Shown here piece by piece: positions 7,666-16,373 of a stretch of 25,541 nucleotides of DNA. Both the position numbers and the translations under genes were made by a program. This DNA comes from a virus, in IMG/VR virus record IMGVR_UViG_3300031772_007032, positions 1-25,541 of that record, one strand, 5' to 3'. The notes under the pieces were generated by a model. That model did no database searches. It worked only from the letters and a program-made list of their open reading frames with translations, and was not told the origin of the DNA. Numbering within the stretch: position 1 is the first letter of the stretch; every line of letters starts with the position of its first letter.

Positions 7666-10600
7666 ATGCCCGGAATAGACCACAAAGCCGCGTACCGTGA
7701 GCTTCGCGACGGGGTCCTGAAAGGGATTCAGTCACACTTCCCTATCAAGGGTGGCATCCAGACGATTGAGCTCCGTGGGCTGGAGGTCAAAAATGACGAC
7801 ATGGACTCTGATGACATCAGGGCCCAACACGAAGCCAGAAACAAAGGAGAGACGTGGGCATCGACCGTCTACGGCATCGTCACGCTCAAAGACAACGTTA
7901 CCGGCAACGTGATCAGCGAACGCAAGATGCGCCTGGCGGAGATCCCACAAACGACAAAGCGCCTCAGCTACATCGTGGGTGGTAAGGAATATCAGATAGA
8001 CCACCAGTGGCAGCTGAAGCCCGGTGTCTATGTGAAGAGAAGTGCGGCGGGCAACCTAGAGGCGAAGTTCAACATCCCGTCCAAGAGAAGTTTCAATCTC
8101 AACTTCGACCCGGACAAGAAGACCTTCATGATGGCCCGAGGGACGTCTAAGGCCATCCCCATCTATCCGATCATGAAGGCCATGGGCGTCGCCGATGACG
8201 ACATGGAGAAAAGCTGGGGCAAAGAGATATTTGCCGCCAACCGCACGGCCAAGTTGACGTCCACAGGGCTGGAGCGTTTCTACAAGGCTGACAAGAAGAA
8301 AGCGCCGGCATCCAAAGAGGAGGCGGCCGAGTACGTGGTCAAGGAGCTGACCGAGTCTCCGCTACATGCAGAATCGACCAAACTGACGCTCGGTAAACCC
8401 TATGATCACGTCAGTGGTGATGTGCTGCACCTAGCCACTTCCAAAATGCTGGCCGTACACAGCGGAGCGGCGGAAGACGATCGAGACTCTATTCTGCACA
8501 AAGACCTGCGCAGTGCCGGTGATTTTGCGTACGACAAACTGACCAGCTGGGAAACTAACAACAGCATCAGGAAGTCGGCTCTGAGGAAGATGACGGCAGC
8601 CAAGGATGTGCGCGAAGTGATTCACTTCGACATGTTCAACAAGCCTGTGCTCCAAACATTTCAAAAGAATGAAGCGTCTCGACACGCCTCTCAAGTGAAT
8701 CCAATCGAGATGTTGGCATCTGCACAACAGACCACCATCATGGGTCCCGGTGGTGTGCAGAGCCAGCACGCCATCGACGGGATGGTGAACGCCAAGTACA
8801 TCAACCCATCGACCATGGGGTTCATTGATCCCGTGCGAACTCCCGAGAGTGAGAAGTCAGGGGTCATCCTGCGTCTCCCATCCAGCGTGAAGAAGATCGG
8901 CAAAGAGGTGTTCATGCCTCTTCACAACATGAAGACAGGTGTTGTGGAGTTTGTATCTCCTCTGAAGTTCGGTAGCTCGACGGTGCTGCTGCCGGACCAG
9001 GTCACGTGGAAAGGCGGAAAGCCGATACAGAAGCCCGGCAAAGCCATCGCGGCGGATAAAAGCAAGCTCAGTGAGGTGAACCACAAAGACGCTGATTACG
9101 TGATGCTGCACCCTTCGCAGCTGTTCAGCGTTACCACCAACCTGATTCCATTTCTTGGAAACAACTCTGGCAACCGGGCCACTTACGCGGGCCAGCACAT
9201 CGAGCAGGCGATCTCACTAAAGGGTCGAGACGCCCCTCTGGTGCAGGTCGGCAGCCCAACCAACAAGGAAGGTCTCAATACTTTTGAGAAGATCTTTGGC
9301 CAGCAGTCTTCCCACACCGCGTCGATCAGTGGCGTGGTCACGCATGTGAAGAAGGATGGGATCACCATCAAGGGTGCGGACGGGAAGAGCAAGGAAGTAC
9401 AGCTCTACAACAACTACCCGTTAAATGACCCGAAGTCTTTGATGCACTCAACCCCCACGGTAGCGGTGGGTGACAAGGTGAAGCAGGGCCAGCACATTGC
9501 CGACACCAACTTCACCAAGGGTGGCGCCATCGCGCTCGGCACAAATCTTCGGGTAGGTTACCTGCCATACAAGGGTTACAACTTTGAAGATGGGGTGGTG
9601 ATCAGCGAGAGTGCGGCCAAGAAGCTGACGAGCGAGCACCTGCATAAGCCGGAGATCAGCATCGAAAAGAACGTGGAGACGCTCCCACAAAAGTTCATCC
9701 TCCAGCACCACGATGCTTTTTCCAGAGATCAGATGGGTAAGCTAGATGGCGATGGTGTTGTACGCATCGGTCAGAAGGTCACGCACGGAGATCCCCTGGT
9801 TCTGGCCATGCGTCCATTCCAGGCCAAAGACAGAGAGGGTGTGGGAGCTATCGGACGTGCGATGTCAGGCAAGCACTCTGACATAAGCCTGCGCTGGCAC
9901 AATGATGTGGACGGTGAGGTTGTGGCGGTGAACCGCGACAACAAGAAGGTGGTGGTACACGTCAGAACGCTGGAGCCGATGGTTCTGGGCGACAAGATCT
10001 CTGGGCGACATGGCAACAAGGGCATCTGTTTTGATGCAGAGACTCAGGTGCTTACTACATCCGGTTGGAAGTACTTCAAGGATGTCACTGACGCAGATGA
10101 CGTGTGCACGTTGAATCGAAGTACGCATGATGTTGAGTATCAGAGGCCAATCAGGCATGTGGCCTATGAGCATGTCGGAAAGATGTACCGATTCAGTGGT
10201 CGACGGTTGAACCTGATGACGACGCCAGAGCATCGTCACTTCGTCCGTAAGCCGAAAAGTCATGAGTACGTTCTGGAGTCGGCAGAGAGCTGCTTTGGGC
10301 AGCAGCGCATCCACCTGCGCACCGGATCGTGGTCTGGTACGGAACTGCAAACCATCACCATTCCCGGTAGAGACAGGCGACAAGGCACCAAGGATCGCCA
10401 CGAGTTCTGTGAGCCACGCGATTATGACGCCGACGATTTTCTTGAGTTCTTCGGCTACTGGGTGACAGAAGGTTCTTCTGGCAACGACAGCCACATCACG
10501 TTGGGGCAAAGGCTGGCTGTCAACCCAGACACCTATGAAGCTATGGTCGCTGTTTTACAGCGCATGGGGTATGAGCCATACCAGGGTCCAGATAGTCTCG

Positions 10601-13600
10601 TCATCTCAGATCCTCGACTGCATGCCTGGCTGCAGAAGTTTGGCTCAGCGTTGGAGAAATACATTCCACGCGAGTTCCTCGCGGCATCCAAACGTCAGCT
10701 GAAGACTCTCGCTGACGCCATCTTTGCGGGTGATGGCGGCGTTTACTTCAACGAGAAGTGCAACCACACGCGTCACGAACTGTTTACCAGCTCGTCGAAA
10801 CTGGCTGATGATTATCAGGAACTGGCGCTCAAGCTTGGCATGTCGGCGAACATCAAGTCGCAAGACCGAAAAGACAGGGACAACATCGAGTACGTCGTGC
10901 GGTGGTCCTTGAAAGACGAGGTCTACACAACCAAAGACAGTAGGTACGAGAGCCGTGTTGAAGAGTGGGTAGATTACTCGGGCATGGTGTACTGCGTAGA
11001 GGTTCCCAACCATGTCATATACGTTCGTCGGGGTGGCATCCCTGTGTGGTCTGGCAACTGCACGCTCATCATCCCGGATGCGGAGATGCCGCACACCAAG
11101 GATGGGCGCCACATAGAAGTGGCGTTGAACCCAGCCGGCGTTCCTGGGCGTATGAACGTTGGCCAGGTTCTAGAGACCGCGGCATCTAAGATCGCGGAGA
11201 AGACAGGCAAGACGTATATCGTCGATAACTTCAGCGGGGCGAGTCACATTGAAAAGGTTCAAGCTGAGCTCAAGGCCCACGGACTGAGTGACCAAGAAGA
11301 GTTGTTTGATCCCGCGACCGGCAAGAGTATCGGTGGTGCGTTGGTCGGCACGCAGCACATGATCAAGCTGATGCACACGATCGACAAGAAGAGCTCGTCA
11401 CGCTCCGGCATGTCTGTGCCTGGCAGCGCCGAGTCGCCGGTGAAGTACGATAACGACTTCATCCCGTCCCATGGCGGAAAGACCGGCGGCATGGCCATCG
11501 GTGCTCTAGACGTCTACACCTTGTTGGCCCACGGCGCTAAGGCCAATCTACGGGAGATTCAGACGTGGAAAAGCGAAGGGCCGGACAACAGCCCCATTGT
11601 TAACAAGCGTTGGGACTCGCAACACAAGGATGTGTGGCAGGCCATCATGGACGGCGGTACTCTGCCGGTCCCGCGCTCTACTTTCTCATTTCAAAAGTTC
11701 ACAGACCTGCTGCGCGCCACAGGCGTGAACGTAGAGAAGAAGGGGCATCAAATACAGCTGACCCCTCTTACCAATCGACAGATTCTCGACATGTCGAACG
11801 GCGAGATAAAAAATCCCGGTGAGGTCACGTACCCATCACCCGATAAGTACGGAGACCCGAGGGTAAAGAGGGGCGGCATATTCGACGAGACGGTGACTGG
11901 TGGTCACGGCGGCCGCAAGTGGGGCCACATCGCGCTGGCGGAGCCGGTCCCAAATCCGATGTTTGAGAAGGCCATCAGCTCTCTTACGGGTATCAAGAGA
12001 GGCGACTACAGGGATGTAGTGACTGGCAAGAAGGCGATCACCAAGGAGGGAAAGATCGTTGCGCTGGATACTCCAGGTAGCAGCACCGGTGGCCCAGGCA
12101 TCGTGAGCATTCTGAGTGCTGTTGATGTTGATCGTGACCTAAAGGCTGCCAAAAAAGAGTTGGACGGCATCCAGGTTAAGGGCTCTATCGCGCATGGAGC
12201 TTCAACCAGTGTGCTCGACGCTTCGCTCAAGAAGGTGAAGTATCTCAGTACGCTGCAGATGTTGAACATGAAGCCCACCGATGCGTACATCTTGAAGAAT
12301 CTACCGGTCATCCCGCCCATCATGCGCCCCATCTCTGTATTGAGCACCGGTTCGATAAAGTGGGATGATCTAAATCACCTGTACGAGCAGTTCGGCGTCA
12401 TCAATACATCGATGAAAGACCCTAGCCGGGCCAAGGTCATCGACGGTCTGAAGGTTGACCAGAGGGCCGAGTATTACGACGGCATCAAAGCTTTGATGGG
12501 TCTCGGGACTGTCAACAAGGACAAGAAGATCAAAGGCATCATTGAGAAGATACATGGTGAGCCTATAAAGACTGGCTACTTCCAAGGAACGTTGATGAGT
12601 CGCCGGCAGGACATGTCGTTGAGATCAACTATCGTGCCGGAGCCGTCCTTGGGTCTCGACGAGGTTGGGCTGCCCAAGCACCTCGCGCTCAACACGTACA
12701 AACCGTTCGTCATCCGCAAGCTAGTGGAGATGGGCGCGGCGGGGCACAAAGTTGAGGCATTCAAGCTGCTACAAGACCCTGTTAAGAATGACAAGGCCAT
12801 CAGCGCGGCGCTCAACGCGGTGGTGGCCGAGAGGCCCATCTTGTTGAAGCGCGACCCTGCGCTGCACCGTCACTCTATCCAGGGCTTCACCCCGAAGATC
12901 ATCTCTGGCAAGGCGGTGCAGATTCATCCACTGACCACCAGTGGCTTCAACGCTGACTTTGATGGCGACTCTATGAGCGCCTATGTGCCGATTTCCAAGG
13001 AGGCGGTTGAAGAGGCGTATCGCATGATGCCTAGTCGCAACCTGTACAGCGAGGCATCTGGTCGCATCGCATTCTCACCAACGCATGAAGGTGCTTTGGG
13101 CCTGTATAAGCTCAGCCATATGGATGGCAAGCACGGCGGAACGTTCAAAGATCCGGTGGCTGTTTTGAGTGCCGTCAATGACAAGAAGCTGACGATCAAT
13201 CAGCCCGTGAATGTGGGGGGCATCACCACTACAGCGGGACGCCTGTTGCTCGCACAAGCATTGCCCACCGCCATGCACGCCGACATGCTGTCTAACCCCG
13301 ACAGCGTGATTGACAAGAACGGACTCAACAAGCTCTTCACCACAATCGCGAAAGACCACAAGTCTGATTTCGGTGAGATTGTCAATCGTCTAAAAGACCT
13401 TGGCAATGGCGCCACGTATGGCCTGATCCCTATCTTTCATGGGCGTAAGGGCGAAGACGCGATCAGGATGGCAGAGAATCAGAAGTCGATGAAGTTCGTG
13501 AGTGTAAACACGCACTCATTGAGCCTGAAAGACTTTGACCCCGATACAAAGACCAGGGGGCGGGTACTTGGTGCGGCGCAGAAGTCCGTAAATGACATCA

Positions 13601-16368
13601 ACGACAACGTCAACATGTCCAAGTTGGAGCGTGAGCGTCGCGTGGTGGAGACGTGGGTCAATGCATCGGACAAGATGGACCGAGAGCACCTCGAAGGCAT
13701 AAACAAGAACCCCAACAACCTTTCGATCATGCTTAAGTCAGGCATCAAGCCTGGGATGACGCAGTACAAGCAACTGGTGTTGGCGCCGGTGATGATGGCG
13801 GATGCGACCGGTAAGGCGATCCCTGTGCCGATCAAGCGTTCGTACTCTGAGGGGTTGGACGTCGCGGGGTACTGGACTCAACAGCAGGGAGCCCGTCGCG
13901 GCACCGTGATGAAGGTCCAGGAGGTGAGAGATCCCGGCACGTTCTCTAAGCGCATGATCAATACCGCGATGGGTCTTGTGGTCACCGACCATGACTGCGG
14001 GACTGACGGTGGTATCGCGCTGCACGTCACCGATAAAGATGTCCACGACCGTATACTCGCCAAGGACTTCCACGAGAAGGGCGTCACGTTCACGGCCGGT
14101 ACAACCATTACACCTCAGGTCGCGGGTGCGATGCGCTCAGCAGACAAGAACGCCAAGGTGATGGTCCGAAGTCCCATGAAGTGTGAGCACGCCAAGGGTC
14201 TGTGCCAGTTGTGTTCAGGGTTGAACTCAGATGGAGAGCTATACCCCCTTGGGTCAAACGTCGGCGTGATGGCGGCACAGTCGATCGGCGAACGCTCGGT
14301 TCAGCTGACCATGAAGGCGTTCCACTGCTTGCATGGTCAGTCGATTATCTTGGTACGCCGCGATGGTGTCGTGGAGCACACCACCCTGGAAAGACTATTC
14401 GGCAGTATTGGAAATGCCACTGTCGATGCGGGCGAACACACGGGTGTTGCAGAAGAGGTATCCACCGTTCAGGGAGTTGAAGTCTGGGACAATGGAGGTT
14501 GGGTCGCTGTAGAGAAGGTGATGCGCCATGTTCAGCAGCCTGGCACTGCCATGGCAGCAGTGCGGTCGCGCTCTGGGTATATGTCTGTGAGCCAAGACAA
14601 TCACCCGCACATGCTCCGTGCGAACAGCGCACTGTGTGAAGATTGCGGAACGCTGCCCAAGCACTCTAATGGGGGTCGTCAGTACTACTGCCGCAAATGC
14701 TGCAAGATTTGGACAGAGATACTCGATGATGCCGAGACGTTCATGGTTTCGCCGTCTGAGATCTCACGCTCATCTCACCGCGCCACACTGGATACAGGCC
14801 CCGCGCCTTCTTCTAAAGCAGAACCTGTTAAGAGCGGTTGGCTGGCTGGCATATACTGCGCAGAGGGCTCTGTACAGGTTCGTAATAAGAACGGGGTTCC
14901 GTACCCTTGCGCGATTCAGATTTCACAGCTTCCTGGCGCCATCTATTCGAAGATTGGTGAAGAGCTGCACACGGAAACCGGTAAGCGGGGAGAACAACCG
15001 CGTTATCATCAGGTGTACGGCGTGGATCTAGCCAGGGAGTGGTTGGAAATGTTCGGTCCTGGTGCTTCCTCGAAAGGTCTGCCAGATGGTTGGAGCGGGT
15101 ACAGTGATGTGTGGTTGGCTGATTTCGTGTCAGGCGTGATCGACGGTGATGGCACGTTGAAAGGCAGTGATGACAGTAAGTGGATGACCTGCCGCATCGA
15201 CACGACAAGTTTCTTACTTGCGCAGCAGGTGCATCACATCTTGCGGAAGCTTGGTATGTTCTCGCGTGTAGTGTTGACGACGTGGCGCGAGTGCTCGCTG
15301 AATCAGGGAATGGCTGTCTGCTTTACGGTGACAGAGCAAGCAAAGCGTGTGCTTTCCGCATCGCTGAAGCTGCTCAATGTTCATGGCAAGCCGAGCGCGA
15401 ATGCAGAGCGCTTTGAAGATGTGGTGGACTACGTCAGCGCTTTCAAGTTCTTGTCACCTCCTGTCGTGTATGACATCAAGACTTCCAGCGGCACATTCTA
15501 TGTGAATGGCATGTGGACGCATAACTCCGGCGGTGTGGTGCAGGCCGCAGGCTCGAGCTCTAGGGCGGTGGGCGACTTTGATCGAGTACAGCAACTGACG
15601 CAGCTATTCGAGCACAATCCAAATGAAGCCGTGTTGGCGATGAAGGGCGGCAAGATAGACAAGATCGACAAGGAGTCGGCGGGCTCTCGTATCTGGATCG
15701 GTGGTGTTGGGCACCACGTCGGCAAGGACGTGTACGGTGCGGCGCTGCACGAGAATACCCCGCACGCGTCCGCTCAGCTTGGGTACAAGACATGGAGTGC
15801 TCCAAAGGTTGGAGACCATGTGGATGCTGGACATCAACTGTCTGACCCCAACAGAACGCTCATCAACCCCAGGACTCTATACAAGGCCACCAACAACATG
15901 GAGCGTGTCCAGAATCTCATGGTCGATGAGCTGCATGGGATCTACGGCAGTGACGTTCGTCGCCAACACATCGAGACTGCGGTCAGGGCCATGGGAGATC
16001 TCACAAAGGTGAGAGACCCTGGGGACGCGGAAGGTATCTTGAAGGGAGAGTTCCATTCTGCTGCGTACATCAGGTCTATCAACCGCGGACTGATAAAGGC
16101 TGGCAAGAGTCCAGTGGTCCACTCTCCAACCCTGAAGGGCGTCGAGACCTTGCCGCTGTCCGCGTCAGAAGACTGGATGGCCAAGATGCAGCACACCAAC
16201 ATCAGCGCCACATTGTTGAACGCCGCGGCGATGGGACACAAGACTGACATCCACGGGGTGAACCCCATACCGGGCGTGGCGTATGGCGCAGAGCTTGGGC
16301 TGACGAGTGAGCACTCTGGTAAGCCGGGGTACGGCCACTTGAAAGATGTACGAAAGCATGGCTACTAG
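7666..16368 (+). CDS. rpoBC: Fused beta-beta' RNA polymerase precursor with two inteins
   Basis: A 2900-aa precursor; without inteins (788-1131 and 2221-2620) it is 2156 aa. Beta is residues 1 to about 1365 and beta' follows directly. Beta landmarks: GPGG fork region 360-363, LIPFLGNN 493-500, NFED 639-642 (Glu-Asp equal to E. coli beta 813-814), active-site Lys777 and Lys785 in GDKISGRHGNKG, then GVPGRMNVGQVLE. Beta' landmarks: GRKWGHIALAEP 1416-1427, LPVIPP 1546-1551, the Mg2+-binding NADFDGD 1762-1768, bridge helix from about 2075, four zinc cysteines (2111, 2173, 2180, 2183), QSIGE 2205-2209 and trigger loop LTMKAFH to His2220. All catalytic parts are present, so an active DNA-dependent RNA polymerase is expected. 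Missing or reduced: the N-terminal beta' zinc domain and the large lineage-specific insertions. No alpha, omega or sigma gene is in the window. AGGA lies 7 nt before the ATG. Confidence 0.96.
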   Translation: MPGIDHKAAYRELRDGVLKGIQSHFPIKGGIQTIELRGLEVKNDDMDSDDIRAQHEARNKGETWASTVYGIVTLKDNVTGNVISERKMRLAEIPQTTKRLSYIVGGKEYQIDHQWQLKPGVYVKRSAAGNLEAKFNIPSKRSFNLNFDPDKKTFMMARGTSKAIPIYPIMKAMGVADDDMEKSWGKEIFAANRTAKLTSTGLERFYKADKKKAPASKEEAAEYVVKELTESPLHAESTKLTLGKPYDHVSGDVLHLATSKMLAVHSGAAEDDRDSILHKDLRSAGDFAYDKLTSWETNNSIRKSALRKMTAAKDVREVIHFDMFNKPVLQTFQKNEASRHASQVNPIEMLASAQQTTIMGPGGVQSQHAIDGMVNAKYINPSTMGFIDPVRTPESEKSGVILRLPSSVKKIGKEVFMPLHNMKTGVVEFVSPLKFGSSTVLLPDQVTWKGGKPIQKPGKAIAADKSKLSEVNHKDADYVMLHPSQLFSVTTNLIPFLGNNSGNRATYAGQHIEQAISLKGRDAPLVQVGSPTNKEGLNTFEKIFGQQSSHTASISGVVTHVKKDGITIKGADGKSKEVQLYNNYPLNDPKSLMHSTPTVAVGDKVKQGQHIADTNFTKGGAIALGTNLRVGYLPYKGYNFEDGVVISESAAKKLTSEHLHKPEISIEKNVETLPQKFILQHHDAFSRDQMGKLDGDGVVRIGQKVTHGDPLVLAMRPFQAKDREGVGAIGRAMSGKHSDISLRWHNDVDGEVVAVNRDNKKVVVHVRTLEPMVLGDKISGRHGNKGICFDAETQVLTTSGWKYFKDVTDADDVCTLNRSTHDVEYQRPIRHVAYEHVGKMYRFSGRRLNLMTTPEHRHFVRKPKSHEYVLESAESCFGQQRIHLRTGSWSGTELQTITIPGRDRRQGTKDRHEFCEPRDYDADDFLEFFGYWVTEGSSGNDSHITLGQRLAVNPDTYEAMVAVLQRMGYEPYQGPDSLVISDPRLHAWLQKFGSALEKYIPREFLAASKRQLKTLADAIFAGDGGVYFNEKCNHTRHELFTSSSKLADDYQELALKLGMSANIKSQDRKDRDNIEYVVRWSLKDEVYTTKDSRYESRVEEWVDYSGMVYCVEVPNHVIYVRRGGIPVWSGNCTLIIPDAEMPHTKDGRHIEVALNPAGVPGRMNVGQVLETAASKIAEKTGKTYIVDNFSGASHIEKVQAELKAHGLSDQEELFDPATGKSIGGALVGTQHMIKLMHTIDKKSSSRSGMSVPGSAESPVKYDNDFIPSHGGKTGGMAIGALDVYTLLAHGAKANLREIQTWKSEGPDNSPIVNKRWDSQHKDVWQAIMDGGTLPVPRSTFSFQKFTDLLRATGVNVEKKGHQIQLTPLTNRQILDMSNGEIKNPGEVTYPSPDKYGDPRVKRGGIFDETVTGGHGGRKWGHIALAEPVPNPMFEKAISSLTGIKRGDYRDVVTGKKAITKEGKIVALDTPGSSTGGPGIVSILSAVDVDRDLKAAKKELDGIQVKGSIAHGASTSVLDASLKKVKYLSTLQMLNMKPTDAYILKNLPVIPPIMRPISVLSTGSIKWDDLNHLYEQFGVINTSMKDPSRAKVIDGLKVDQRAEYYDGIKALMGLGTVNKDKKIKGIIEKIHGEPIKTGYFQGTLMSRRQDMSLRSTIVPEPSLGLDEVGLPKHLALNTYKPFVIRKLVEMGAAGHKVEAFKLLQDPVKNDKAISAALNAVVAERPILLKRDPALHRHSIQGFTPKIISGKAVQIHPLTTSGFNADFDGDSMSAYVPISKEAVEEAYRMMPSRNLYSEASGRIAFSPTHEGALGLYKLSHMDGKHGGTFKDPVAVLSAVNDKKLTINQPVNVGGITTTAGRLLLAQALPTAMHADMLSNPDSVIDKNGLNKLFTTIAKDHKSDFGEIVNRLKDLGNGATYGLIPIFHGRKGEDAIRMAENQKSMKFVSVNTHSLSLKDFDPDTKTRGRVLGAAQKSVNDINDNVNMSKLERERRVVETWVNASDKMDREHLEGINKNPNNLSIMLKSGIKPGMTQYKQLVLAPVMMADATGKAIPVPIKRSYSEGLDVAGYWTQQQGARRGTVMKVQEVRDPGTFSKRMINTAMGLVVTDHDCGTDGGIALHVTDKDVHDRILAKDFHEKGVTFTAGTTITPQVAGAMRSADKNAKVMVRSPMKCEHAKGLCQLCSGLNSDGELYPLGSNVGVMAAQSIGERSVQLTMKAFHCLHGQSIILVRRDGVVEHTTLERLFGSIGNATVDAGEHTGVAEEVSTVQGVEVWDNGGWVAVEKVMRHVQQPGTAMAAVRSRSGYMSVSQDNHPHMLRANSALCEDCGTLPKHSNGGRQYYCRKCCKIWTEILDDAETFMVSPSEISRSSHRATLDTGPAPSSKAEPVKSGWLAGIYCAEGSVQVRNKNGVPYPCAIQISQLPGAIYSKIGEELHTETGKRGEQPRYHQVYGVDLAREWLEMFGPGASSKGLPDGWSGYSDVWLADFVSGVIDGDGTLKGSDDSKWMTCRIDTTSFLLAQQVHHILRKLGMFSRVVLTTWRECSLNQGMAVCFTVTEQAKRVLSASLKLLNVHGKPSANAERFEDVVDYVSAFKFLSPPVVYDIKTSSGTFYVNGMWTHNSGGVVQAAGSSSRAVGDFDRVQQLTQLFEHNPNEAVLAMKGGKIDKIDKESAGSRIWIGGVGHHVGKDVYGAALHENTPHASAQLGYKTWSAPKVGDHVDAGHQLSDPNRTLINPRTLYKATNNMERVQNLMVDELHGIYGSDVRRQHIETAVRAMGDLTKVRDPGDAEGILKGEFHSAAYIRSINRGLIKAGKSPVVHSPTLKGVETLPLSASEDWMAKMQHTNISATLLNAAAMGHKTDIHGVNPIPGVAYGAELGLTSEHSGKPGYGHLKDVRKHGY
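10027..11058 (+). mobile_element. Intein in the beta active-site motif (344 aa)
   Basis: Residues 788-1131 of the polymerase frame. It starts with Cys788 (CFDAETQVLTTSGWKYF) and ends in WSGN before Cys as +1 residue, so the penultimate His is replaced by Gly. Block B is TTPEHRHF. Endonuclease dodecapeptides are LEFFGYWVTEG (926-936) and LADAIFAGDG (1015-1024), with E935 and D1023. Removing it restores HGNKGI-CTLIIPD, collinear with bacterial beta. It interrupts the chain two residues after Lys785, the counterpart of E. coli beta Lys1073. Confidence 0.93.
14326..15525 (+). mobile_element. Intein in the beta' trigger loop (400 aa)
   Basis: Residues 2221-2620. It starts with Cys2221 (CLHGQSIILVRRDG), ends WTHN, and the +1 residue is Ser, a canonical set. 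Block B is represented by VSQDNHPHML. LAGLIDADG motifs are WLAGIYCAEG (2392-2401) and FVSGVIDGDG (2487-2496), with E2400 and D2495. Between block B and the endonuclease lies a zinc-ribbon-like insertion: C2324-C2327 and C2342-C2345. Splicing restores TMKAFH-SGGVVQ, matching the bacterial trigger loop TMRTFH-xGG. Confidence 0.93.
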
Positions 16369-16373
16369 GTGCC

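Noticed and set aside
7220-7678. 152-codon plus-strand frame before the polymerase
   Set aside because: Opposes three minus-strand genes, overlaps the polymerase start, and has a Ser/Arg/Pro/His-rich mirror composition.
14618-15031. 137-codon plus-strand frame
   Set aside because: Lies wholly within the beta' intein in another frame; the intein motifs explain the coding.
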